A DNA stretch of 64,000 bases from Dysgonomonas gadei ATCC BAA-286 (GTDB lineage: Bacteria; Bacteroidota; Bacteroidia; Bacteroidales; Dysgonomonadaceae). The position numbers and the translations under genes are program-made. Shown here one piece after another: positions 39,901 through 47,210 of this stretch; position 1 is the first letter of the stretch; each line of letters begins with the position of its first letter. Under the pieces are notes generated by a model, which had not been told where the DNA came from, searched no databases, and saw nothing but the letters and a program-made list of their open reading frames with translations. The stretch is taken from contig NZ_GL891984.1 in the NCBI RefSeq assembly GCF_000213555.1, positions 25,904-89,903 on the forward strand, given 5' to 3'.

Positions 39901-40206
39901 TTTGAAGCCAATAAAGCTAAATCTTAGCTGTGTAGCTCCCTGAGGCATATTTATTGTGTATGCTCCGTCGATGTCAGTCATCGCGCCCACGGTGGTTCCT
40001 GTGACAGTTACAGAGACACCGATAAGAGGGTCACCAACTTTATCGGTAACTTTTCCTTTGATCGTCCGGTTTGTCTGATTTACGGACAGATTCTCATTAG
40101 AATAATTTGCATGCAGGAAAGAATTGCATATACTGCATAGCATAAAGGCAGCGGTGAGTAATGCAATTTTGTTTTTCCGGAATTTAGAATTAGGTTTTAC
40201 ATTCAT
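36967..40206 (-). CDS. SusC/RagA-family TonB-dependent outer membrane transporter (PUL1)
   Basis: This 1079-residue protein imports oligosaccharides across the outer membrane using TonB energy. After the signal it has a carboxypeptidase-D-like regulatory domain, IKGKVTDKVGDPLIGVSVTV near 49-68. The SusC TonB-box-like phrase DEVVVVGYGTQKKETLTG follows near 125, then the plug domain and a 22-strand barrel ending RSLTFGTNITF. It has no STN domain, so it should not signal to a FecR anti-sigma factor; this agrees with the nearby AraC-type regulator. A -7-like box (TATTTTTG, minus strand 40400-40393) lies about 190 nt upstream without a clear -33, as expected of an activator-dependent promoter. Confidence 0.96.
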   Translation of the reverse strand: MNVKPNSKFRKNKIALLTAAFMLCSICNSFLHANYSNENLSVNQTNRTIKGKVTDKVGDPLIGVSVTVTGTTVGAMTDIDGAYTINMPQGATQLRFSFIGFKEQIVDIQNKTNIDIVLEEDNQLLDEVVVVGYGTQKKETLTGSVAVVDGKAMENKGTLSSPLQALQGQVPGVIITRSSSAPGDESWSMSLRGAVSRNATSPLIIIDGIEYESANELRLLNPSDIESINFLKDASASIYGSKAAGGVVLVQTKKAKGGKTRVEYNGSVSAKFVGLMPEMMSLSQWADAVIQARTNDGYNNDDVWMRYAKLALANKGSYINLDHASNPISGAFTDVADYVFFDTNWNDIMWGTAASTQHELSISGGGDKATYRASLGYMYDDSNLKWGENNNNRYNFRLSNSFKLTNALSLESVIAYNRQDQVAPSQVGSVLATSIQQPGFPSSTVDGKPYAWGTWGAPNWYAELGGENKLKVSAINISESFNYSLTKDLKAVATLGYNTSTSTRDIVSKSIDWYNYAGTRVIRTAPTQDKSFYTKTNSRTDFYSLSGYLEWSRIFAKDHDIKVMGGAQYNMKEYEYSYSRTDNVMPGLEIPNGEGTSWIINPDNKDDRAKKNQEAIMSYFGRINYTFQSKYMLEGQFRYDGSSKFQSDNRWAAFWGASAGWRISEEAFMQDLSNYVSNLKLRASYGNVGNQSGIDLYDGVQLYNAYSGSGALIGNGKVTYIDTNGKLVSQDRTWERIHNYNIGLDFGFFGGRLNGTVEYFWKKNNNMLVRNAYPSILGDEAPQHNAGKFKGNGFEGSFTWSDKIGNVRYNLGATYTYANTKLTDNGGDAALGQGIKSDREGYSLNSVFGLRYCGKIQTLEQLDKYVAKYKSNSPLIANALGSLRLGDNMFEDVNGDGAITVEDLVYLGTDDPKISFSFNMGIEWNGFDLSAILQGVGKRTIMRDSPLRIPMRAVYMNSSTHSIGKVWSQENPNGRYPQYTNNGSLNDYNYFPSSWSAEDGSYLRLKNITLGYTLPASLIAKTKVLSKVRVYVTGTDLWEHSKINDGWDPEAISKTGENSNGLKRYPFTRSLTFGTNITF

Positions 40207-40691
40207 ATTTCCATGTATTTATTATTTAATTATTATGATTTATCAGATTACTATATCAAGATAGTAAATAGGGAGTCAATTTCTAAGGTATCATTCAGGT
40301 TAACTTTTTATATTTATTATATTCATATTTTTCGTTAGGGATCTTTCATGATAGTTTATGGTTTATTCTGTTTTGAGTATTTGTTAACGAAACAAAAATA
40401 CTTAGAGTAAATCTTATTTTATCCTTTTTAAGAGGCTTAATAAGTCCTGAAAAAATATTTCGGATTTGATTGCCTGAGTGCAAAATTATTTATGGACTCC
40501 TTTTTGCATGCTGTTTACGTTATAATCTAAGAAGCTGTTTGAGTTATAACGGAGTAATTTGACTATTATAAGCGTAGTGTTTCGGTGTAGCCGACAGAAG
40601 GAGGCCGACGCGACGCGAAGCTTTTGCCACTTACCTCTAAAATGTTAAAATTTTGTATGGGTAGGAATTCCGTTTATCTATAAAGAAACTG

Positions 40692-40769
40692 ATTAGCAAA
40701 TTAGCAGATTAGCAGATTTGTAAATAGCGCAAAGCGATATACCCGGAATTCATTTGCTAATATGCTAAT
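40692..40769. repeat. 8-bp iterons and inverted copies before the HTH gene
   Basis: The word attagca recurs at 40692, 40700 and 40708, exactly 8 bp apart. The inverse tgctaat recurs at 40755 and 40763, also 8 bp apart. The group could form a hairpin or serve as a binding array, and it ends 22 nt before the HTH gene start. Small terminase-type proteins bind such repeats, so autoregulation or end recognition is possible. Confidence 0.7.
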
Positions 40770-40790
40770 ATTCAAATTAAAAAATTTATT

Positions 40791-41444
40791 ATGGCAAAGT
40801 ACAGTACGGAATTGACAGAAAAGATTGTAAACCTGCTTGAAGACGAATTTTTCACCGTATCGCAGGTATGTAAGGCAACAGGCATCAGCCGTGAGACATA
40901 TTATTGCTGGATGAATACCAGAAGCGATTTCCGCAGCGAAGTGGAACAGGCGGTAGCGCGCCGCGAAGCCGAACTAATGACGATGGTGCATGCTTCGCTG
41001 AAAAAGAAACTTGAAGGCTATTACACCACGGTAGAAAAAGACATCTATGTCCCCGATGGGCATACAGGCGAACTAGTCTTCAAGCAAAAAACAGTTACGA
41101 AGAAGGAATGCCCGCCTGACCTGCGTACGATAAAGATGCTGCTTGACAGACAGGATAAGAGCCGGCAAGGAGAGGAGAAGTCCGCTAAAGAATGCGTAAT
41201 GAAAAGTAAACCCGAAACTCTGAAGAAAAGAGTAGAACCTGAAGAAGAAATTATCCTGAATCCGGCGGAAGAAATATTGGAAGCCTGCGCGGAGGCCATC
41301 ACAGAGTTCCCCCCGAAAAACGAACATACAAAAAAGGATATGCAGGTACTTACATCTTCACAGAAAAGAAAAGCCGAACACAAAAAGAAGAAAAATATGA
41401 CAACCGAAAAAATTAAGAAAACTGTCAGATGTGTCAGGTTTTAA
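40791..41444 (+). CDS. Terminase-small-subunit-like helix-turn-helix protein
   Basis: This 217-residue protein begins with a helix-turn-helix: LLEDEFFTVSQVCKATGISRETYYCWM at about residues 13-39 reads as two helices with the recognition helix SRETYYCWM. A helical region with a charged linker follows (KKKLEGYYTTVEKDIYVPDG near 65-85, PPDLRTIKMLLDRQDK near 100). This order resembles phBC6A51-type small terminase subunits. The last 90 residues are Lys/Glu-rich, low-complexity, and probably disordered. No large terminase, portal or capsid gene is present, so it is not part of a prophage here. It is the sole gene of the inverted-repeat-bounded unit. Confidence 0.65.
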   Translation: MAKYSTELTEKIVNLLEDEFFTVSQVCKATGISRETYYCWMNTRSDFRSEVEQAVARREAELMTMVHASLKKKLEGYYTTVEKDIYVPDGHTGELVFKQKTVTKKECPPDLRTIKMLLDRQDKSRQGEEKSAKECVMKSKPETLKKRVEPEEEIILNPAEEILEACAEAITEFPPKNEHTKKDMQVLTSSQKRKAEHKKKKNMTTEKIKKTVRCVRF

Positions 41445-41634
41445 CAAAAACAGATAAGTGATATAATTCAAACAGCTTCTTAAAAACCGACCGCAAATAT
41501 TGTAATCAGTGAAATATTTCTTACTTTAGATTTTTATTTTACAACGAGAGTATTATTCTTTTTAAGAAGAAATAATAAAGAAGGTAAGTCTGAAAAACAA
41601 AATTTAGTCTGCTGTATCTGCTATTTATTATTAA

Positions 41635-41642
41635 TAACTTTG
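41635..41642 (+). promoter_or_regulatory. Candidate -7 box for the membrane AraC regulator gene
   Basis: TAACTTTG matches TAnnTTTG 46 nt before the ATG at 41688. No TTTG is present at the usual -33 distance, so confidence is limited. Confidence 0.4.
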
Positions 41643-41687
41643 ATAAAGTCTAATAAAATTTGATGTTAATTTCCCGCTAATTTGAGA

Positions 41688-44414
41688 ATGAAGAATTTAT
41701 TTCTTATAGTTTTTGTATTTTTATCTGGTTTGTCCTTATTTGCTACAGATGGTTATTCTTTCAGAAACCTTACTGTAGAACAAGGATTAACAAGTAATAC
41801 AATTAATTGTATACACCGGGATTATAAGAACTTCATATGGTTGGGGACTGCAAACGGACTTAATAGGTTTGACGGTACTGCAATCTTATTTTTTGACGAA
41901 TTCAAAGATAAATCGATAGTCTCAATTATTGAACCTGATACTACAAGTCTGTATATACTCTCCGAAAGAGAATTGTATAAATATGATCGGAGATTGAGAA
42001 AGAACATACGTTTATCTTTTGCAAACGATGATAATGTTTCTTTTAAAAAACTTGCTTTTGATAAGAATAAGAATGTATATATATTGAGTGATAGGGGATT
42101 ATATCTTTTGAAGAAGAATAGCCTTACAGCTTCTCTTGTAAAAAAAACTTCATTCGAAAAAAAAATAATAACGGATATATATGTAGATGACAAAAATAAC
42201 TGTTGGCTTACATGTTTGGGCGCCCTTATCAAATATAATCCGGATTCGAACCAAACACTAAATTTTGAAAATCCCTCCGATAGCAAGTTATCATGTTTGA
42301 TTGGTGTGAACAATAAATTGTATATCGGTACTCAAAGCAGTAAGGTCATATCCTTCGATACAAATTCTGATACATTTACAGATGTGGCCTCTATAGAGAC
42401 GTCTTATATACAGACTATAGCCTATCATAGTGATAAGCTATATATAGGTACGAACGGAAATGGCCTGAAGGTGTTAAGTCTTAAGGATAAAAATATATCG
42501 ACAATAGCACAAAATACTTCACAAAAGAATACATTAAGTTCCAATGCCATATATTCGTTGTTGATTGAAGATAATATGTTTTGGGTAGGGACTTTCTCCG
42601 GTGGACTGAATTATATGCCTTCTCATGAGAATAATTTTAAGACGTTAGATAACCGGTATTTCAACTCATCTTTTCTGAATATCAGATCTTTCCATATTGA
42701 TAATGACGGATTGGGTGTTTATGGCGCCCGCAACGGATTTATTTATAACCAAAACGGAGAATTTCAATGGTTTACTATTGATAATACCCCGGATCTAAAA
42801 TCAAATATAATTTTATCGATTTTACCTTTCAATGGCGACTATCTTATAGGCACTTACGGAGGTGGTCTTAATTTCTTCGAAACAAAGACAAAATCGATAA
42901 AAAGATTCGATAACAGTCCTGTTTTTTCAGAGGCATCGTTCTATTCTATTATTAAAGGAGACGATAGTACTTTATGGTTTGGCACCTTATCAGGTCTGAT
43001 AAAATATGAATTTGATAATAAGAAATATACTGTCTATAATACTCAGAATTCGGATATCATATCCAACGATATATATAGTTTATTGAAAGACTCTTCGGGG
43101 AGAATCTGGATCGCGACAAGAGCAGGGATATGCTATTTTCAGGATGGCGTTTTTAAACAACCTGCCTCTATCGATCTGTCTTTTATTGGGATAGTTCGTA
43201 CTTTATTTCAGGATTCTGGTGGTAATATATGGTTAGGGTGTGAAAATCAGGGGGCTATTAAAATATCTCCTGATTTAAGTGCTTATAAGAACTACACAAT
43301 ACATGATATTTTACCGGATAATTATGTTTCTTCTATCATAGAAGGGGCGCGTGGTAAGATATGGATGTCTACCCCGAAAGGAATAGTCTTATATGATAAC
43401 AATTCGTCCGGTTATAGAATATATTCTTTACATGACGGCATTTCCAGTTATGCTTTCAACGATGGAGCAGTGCAAAAAACAGAGAACGATATATTATGGT
43501 GGGGTAATGAAAAAGGGCTTCTGTATTTAGATTCTATTAATGTAAAAGATGATTATAAAAATAACATCCTCATCACTAAAGTTGTAATTGATGGTTTCCC
43601 CGAAGATTATGAAATACGGAAATTATCCGAAGCTCCGGAATATAGTAGAACAATCGAATTACCTTCTTCGCAAAAGAATCTCATATTCAAATTTTCTGAC
43701 TTCAAATATGATTACCCTTCCTCAATTGTTTATGAATATAAGTTGGAAAACTTAAAGGATAGTGCATGGCATAAAACCCTGGCCGGTAATGAGATTTTGA
43801 TACCGGATATTCCGAGTGGCTCTTATATTCTGAAAATCAGAAAAGCCGGAGATCATTCATCAGAAAAGATGTTTGTGGTTTATAAGGATAAATCATATCT
43901 GATTTATTGGGCTTTGTTTATAATAGTAATTATAGCTATCTTATTTATTTACACCTATAAATGGTTTATACGAAGACTAAGGAATTATAAAAATGCGGCA
44001 AAAAACCAAGAAGACACAACTAAAGCAAAATACCAGAACCAGAAAATAGAAAAAGATGAGTTGGAGAATATAAAATTGCAGCTCATACAGTATATGGAAG
44101 ATGAAAAACCATATCTTAATCCGGAACTTAAACTTGACGATATTGCGCAAGCTATCAATTGTCCGAAAACAAAGATATCGCAGGTTTTAAATCAATACCT
44201 GGATACTAATTTTTCTAATTTCATATCTAAATACAGGATCGAAATGTTTAAGAAAAAGGCTGCGGAGGGACTGCTCCATCAATATACACTTAGTGCTTTA
44301 GCAAAGGAATGCGGATTTAGTTCGAGGAGTTCATTTTTTCATACGATGAAGAAACTTACAGGACAGACTCCTTCTGAGTTTTTGAAGGATACCGGAATAA
44401 ATATCAAAGATTAA
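41688..44414 (+). CDS. Membrane-anchored AraC-type regulator with periplasmic propeller sensor, no kinase domain
   Basis: The 908-residue protein has a signal sequence and then two-component-regulator propeller repeats through about residue 620 (FIWLGTANGLNRFDG near 48, RIWIATRAGICYF near 480, KIWMSTPKGIVLYDN near 560). A Y_Y_Y beta domain near 660-735 ends ...GSYILKIRKAG. One transmembrane helix follows near 745-767, then a short charged coil and a C-terminal AraC HTH domain near 815-900 (LDDIAQAINCPKTKISQVLN; LSALAKECGFSSRSSFFHTMKKLTG). Hybrid two-component PUL sensors have the same ends but carry kinase and receiver domains between, which are absent. It probably controls PUL1 and/or the GH32 gene. 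A TTG at 41682 is a possible but less likely start. Confidence 0.85.
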   Translation: MKNLFLIVFVFLSGLSLFATDGYSFRNLTVEQGLTSNTINCIHRDYKNFIWLGTANGLNRFDGTAILFFDEFKDKSIVSIIEPDTTSLYILSERELYKYDRRLRKNIRLSFANDDNVSFKKLAFDKNKNVYILSDRGLYLLKKNSLTASLVKKTSFEKKIITDIYVDDKNNCWLTCLGALIKYNPDSNQTLNFENPSDSKLSCLIGVNNKLYIGTQSSKVISFDTNSDTFTDVASIETSYIQTIAYHSDKLYIGTNGNGLKVLSLKDKNISTIAQNTSQKNTLSSNAIYSLLIEDNMFWVGTFSGGLNYMPSHENNFKTLDNRYFNSSFLNIRSFHIDNDGLGVYGARNGFIYNQNGEFQWFTIDNTPDLKSNIILSILPFNGDYLIGTYGGGLNFFETKTKSIKRFDNSPVFSEASFYSIIKGDDSTLWFGTLSGLIKYEFDNKKYTVYNTQNSDIISNDIYSLLKDSSGRIWIATRAGICYFQDGVFKQPASIDLSFIGIVRTLFQDSGGNIWLGCENQGAIKISPDLSAYKNYTIHDILPDNYVSSIIEGARGKIWMSTPKGIVLYDNNSSGYRIYSLHDGISSYAFNDGAVQKTENDILWWGNEKGLLYLDSINVKDDYKNNILITKVVIDGFPEDYEIRKLSEAPEYSRTIELPSSQKNLIFKFSDFKYDYPSSIVYEYKLENLKDSAWHKTLAGNEILIPDIPSGSYILKIRKAGDHSSEKMFVVYKDKSYLIYWALFIIVIIAILFIYTYKWFIRRLRNYKNAAKNQEDTTKAKYQNQKIEKDELENIKLQLIQYMEDEKPYLNPELKLDDIAQAINCPKTKISQVLNQYLDTNFSNFISKYRIEMFKKKAAEGLLHQYTLSALAKECGFSSRSSFFHTMKKLTGQTPSEFLKDTGINIKD

Positions 44415-44491
44415 TATAATCTCAGGTTACAGATACTCTTAATATTTGGAGTTATCGGGGCTATTCCATAAGGTGTAAATATTAATAGATC

Positions 44492-44499
44492 TACTTTTG
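44492..44499 (+). promoter_or_regulatory. Candidate -7 box for the GH32 gene
   Basis: TACTTTTG matches TAnnTTTG 70 nt before the preferred GH32 start at 44569. It overlaps an upstream in-frame ATG at 44497, which argues that the upstream ATG is not the real start. Confidence 0.45.
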
Positions 44500-44568
44500 G
44501 GTCTATCAAATATTTTATATTGGAGTTATACATGCTTAAACGAATTATTTAATACTAAAATATACCAG

Positions 44569-46212
44569 ATGAAACCACTAGCATTAAAGGCATTGATCCC
44601 AAGCCTTTTTATTTTTATGAGTCTTTCCATGTCAGCCGGAGAAATCAAGATTAAAGTCAATAAAAAATATCTGAATTTTCCTGTATCGCACAAACAAGAC
44701 AGGGCAAGAATGATATTCACGACAGATGGCAAGGAAGACTTGTCCGTTGTTATCCGCTTAGCGCCCGAAGAAGCTGATTACTGGGTGTTTAAGGATGTCT
44801 CCGACCTGAAAGGTAAAACTATCACAATAAAGTATGATGGCAGTGATAAGGCTTTAACCAAAATATATCAGGATGATATCATTGCGGGGCAGGATAGTCT
44901 CTATAAAGAGAAGAACCGCCCGCAATTTCATTTCACAACCCGTCGCGGATGGATTAATGATCCGAACGGACTGATATATTATGACGGAGAATATCACCTT
45001 TTCTATCAGCATAACCCATATGAAAGGGAATGGGAAAATATGCACTGGGGACATGCCGTAAGTAAAGACCTTATACATTGGGAAGAACTTCCCGATGCTT
45101 TGTATCCGGATCATCTCGGAGGGATGTTTTCAGGATCGGCAGTTATAGATTACGATAATACAGCAGGTTATAATAAAGGGCAGGCCCCGGCTATGATCGC
45201 CGCTTATACTGCTGCTAGTTCTGAAAAACAGGTGCAGTGTATTGCCTACAGTCTGGATAAGGGACGTACATTTACCAAATATGCAGGCAATCCGGTTATC
45301 GACTCCAAACATATATGGAATAGTCAGGATACCCGTGACCCGAAAGTATTCCGGTACGCACCGGGCAACCATTGGGTAATGGTGCTCAACGAACGTGACG
45401 GACATTCAATATATACTTCTGAAAACCTTAAGGATTGGAAATATGAAAGCCATGTTACCGGATTCTGGGAATGTCCCGAGCTCTTCGAACTGGCTATAGA
45501 TGATAATCCTGACAATACCAAATGGGTTATGTACGGAGCATCGGGAACATATATGCTGGGCTCGTTTGACGGAAAAATATTTACTCCCGAAAAAGGGAAA
45601 TATTTATATTGCAGCGGATCGATATATGCAGCTCAGACTATTACCAATATGACAGACGGACGGCGCGTACAGATCGGTTGGGGGCGCATAAGCCATGCGG
45701 GTATGCCTTTTAATGGGATGATGCTTTTGCCTACTGAACTGAAATTAAAGAATACAAAAGATGGTCCCAGATTATTCAATATTCCTGTAAGGGAAGCCGA
45801 ACAACTTTTTGTCCCGGCCCGTAAATGGAATAACCTGACATCAGATAAAGCAAACGAGTTACTCAAAGAGTTCTATTCGGCAGATTGTCTGAGAGTAAAG
45901 ACCAGAATAAAGCTGTCTCATGCAACCAGCGCGGGTTTCAACCTCTTCGGACAGAGGATTCTCGATTATGACCTGAACTCTACCAGGATCAACGGAATAT
46001 TCTATTCTCCCGAAGATATGACAAGTATGGAGTTGTCGGCTGACATATATATTGATAAGACATCTATAGAGGTATTTATCGATGGGGGCGCATATTCTTA
46101 CTCTATGGAAAGAAGACCTGATATAAACAATAAGGAAGGGCTTCATTTCTGGGGTAATAATATTGAAATAAAAGATCTGGAGGTATTTAATGTAAAATCT
46201 ATCTGGATGTAA
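44569..46212 (+). CDS. GH32-family fructan/sucrose hydrolase
   Basis: GH32 enzymes hydrolyse beta-fructosides such as levan, inulin or sucrose. From the ATG at 44569 the protein has 547 residues: a signal peptide to about residue 25, a 90-residue N-terminal beta domain often found on Bacteroidales GH32 proteins, then the five-bladed propeller. The three catalytic acids are in WINDPNGLIYY near 128, TRDPKVFRY near 235 and FWECPELFEL near 280. A C-terminal beta-sandwich includes DKTSIEVFIDGG. An in-frame ATG at 44497 would prepend 24 non-signal-like residues and is rejected. No fructokinase or fructan transporter is adjacent. Confidence 0.9.
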   Translation: MKPLALKALIPSLFIFMSLSMSAGEIKIKVNKKYLNFPVSHKQDRARMIFTTDGKEDLSVVIRLAPEEADYWVFKDVSDLKGKTITIKYDGSDKALTKIYQDDIIAGQDSLYKEKNRPQFHFTTRRGWINDPNGLIYYDGEYHLFYQHNPYEREWENMHWGHAVSKDLIHWEELPDALYPDHLGGMFSGSAVIDYDNTAGYNKGQAPAMIAAYTAASSEKQVQCIAYSLDKGRTFTKYAGNPVIDSKHIWNSQDTRDPKVFRYAPGNHWVMVLNERDGHSIYTSENLKDWKYESHVTGFWECPELFELAIDDNPDNTKWVMYGASGTYMLGSFDGKIFTPEKGKYLYCSGSIYAAQTITNMTDGRRVQIGWGRISHAGMPFNGMMLLPTELKLKNTKDGPRLFNIPVREAEQLFVPARKWNNLTSDKANELLKEFYSADCLRVKTRIKLSHATSAGFNLFGQRILDYDLNSTRINGIFYSPEDMTSMELSADIYIDKTSIEVFIDGGAYSYSMERRPDINNKEGLHFWGNNIEIKDLEVFNVKSIWM

Positions 46213-46550
46213 TAAATTAATTAAAAGGAATAACTAGTTAGTGAAAAATGAATTTATAAATTTCTCAGGTTCAGTGATTAAGAACTATCTTGTTTGATTT
46301 ATTTTTCTATAAAGTGATAATTGCGAGCTGGTTGGCTCTGCAGGTTTAGCAATTAAGGATAATGAAAAAGTAAGATTCGACAAAAAGAAACCAAAAAGAA
46401 ACCAAAAAGAAACGTCAAAAGGTGGATAATAGAATACTTTTGCAGAGTCAAAAACAGAGACAAAGTAGATAAACCGAACGTGCAGTATCAGCCTCTTTTG
46501 TAAAAAAACTATAACTAAGACAAGCTAAGCACAAAAGATATTTTTGCATC
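46213..46550. other. Intergenic region before the ECF sigma gene
   Basis: This 338-bp stretch holds no gene that I can support. Its notable content is a tandem array of an 11-bp word at 46382-46412. TATTTTTG at 46539-46546 resembles a -7 box but sits only 4 nt before the sigma factor ATG and has no -33 partner, so it would imply an almost leaderless mRNA. Confidence 0.6.
46382..46412 (+). repeat. Three tandem copies of an 11-bp word
   Basis: The word aaaaagaaacc is repeated at 46382, 46393 and 46404 (the last with a 3-prime difference). Copies are about one helical turn apart, so they would present the same face of the DNA. They stand about 140 bp before the sigma factor start and could bind a regulator or cause A-tract bending. 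Confidence 0.75.
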
Positions 46551-47159
46551 ATGGATAAGGAGCAAGATCTGATAAAAGACTTAATTGCAGGAAAAGAGGA
46601 CGCCTATAAGTATATATATGATCATCACTATCAGGCTTTATGTACATATGCTTATCAGTATGTGAAAGACATTTATATAGCGGAAATGATTGTAGGAGAT
46701 GTTATTTTCTCGATTTGGTCTAAACATGATAATTTGATAATCAATAGTTCTTTGCGTGGTTATCTGATGAGTGCGGTTAGAAACACATCGATAAACTATC
46801 TGATCAGAGAGAAAAAAATGGAGGCTATAAAATCAGAACTTCAGGCATCTATGGAGAAAAATACAGATGTACTGATTTATCTGGAGAATACCCCATTGAC
46901 AAAGCTGATAGAAAGAGAGCTTGACTTGAAAATTAAGGATACTCTTGCAAATATGCCCGACTTAACTCGCAGGGTATTTGAGTTGAGCCGGTTTTCTGAT
47001 ATGAAGTATCACGAAATTGCCGAGACTCTCGATGTTTCGGTAGATACTGTAAAATATCATATGAAGGTTGCATTGTCCCGTTTGAGAAACGATCTGAAAG
47101 ACTATATAAATGTATTAATTCCCTTCTTATTAATTTTATTGAAAAAAGATCTGTTTTGA
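46551..47159 (+). CDS. ECF-type RNA polymerase sigma factor
   Basis: This 202-residue sigma-70-family protein has region 2 at about 10-80 (YKYIYDHHYQALCTYAYQYV; YLMSAVRNTSINYL) and region 4 at about 125-185 (LPDLTRRVFELSRFSDM-like; KYHEIAETLDVSVDTVKYHM). It ends with a hydrophobic tail, NVLIPFLLILLKKDLF, seen in many Bacteroidota ECF factors. It is followed after 51 nt by a FecR-type anti-sigma gene and then an STN-containing SusC, the standard trans-envelope arrangement. It should direct polymerase to the PUL2 promoter once released by the signal from SusC2. Confidence 0.95.
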   Translation: MDKEQDLIKDLIAGKEDAYKYIYDHHYQALCTYAYQYVKDIYIAEMIVGDVIFSIWSKHDNLIINSSLRGYLMSAVRNTSINYLIREKKMEAIKSELQASMEKNTDVLIYLENTPLTKLIERELDLKIKDTLANMPDLTRRVFELSRFSDMKYHEIAETLDVSVDTVKYHMKVALSRLRNDLKDYINVLIPFLLILLKKDLF

Positions 47160-47210
47160 TTTACCCTTTTTTCCTTTTGGCTTGTCTTTAATTATATAAG
47201 CAACATATAA

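Larger units (their letters stand above)
40528..41482. mobile_element. 955-bp unit with 21-bp terminal inverted repeats carrying one HTH gene
   Basis: The sequence at 40528-40548 (taagaagctgtttga...) is the inverted copy of 41462-41482, with 20 of 21 bases identical. Between them lie only the HTH gene at 40791 and a 240-bp leader. No target-site duplication is visible at the outer ends. The arrangement resembles an insertion element, but the gene has no transposase motif, so either it is moved in trans or the protein has an unknown role in mobility. The DNA from 40207 to 40527 is the PUL1 susC leader and holds no gene. Confidence 0.6.

Noticed and set aside
40791..41444. Prophage remnant suggested by the terminase-like gene
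   Set aside because: No large terminase, portal, capsid, integrase or lysis gene is nearby; the gene stands alone between inverted repeats.
44497..44568. Upstream start of the GH32 gene
   Set aside because: It would add 24 residues before a good signal peptide and overlaps a -7-like promoter box, so the ATG at 44569 is preferred.
46539..46546. TATTTTTG as the promoter of the sigma factor gene
   Set aside because: It is only 4 nt from the start codon and lacks a -33 partner, so it is probably coincidental.
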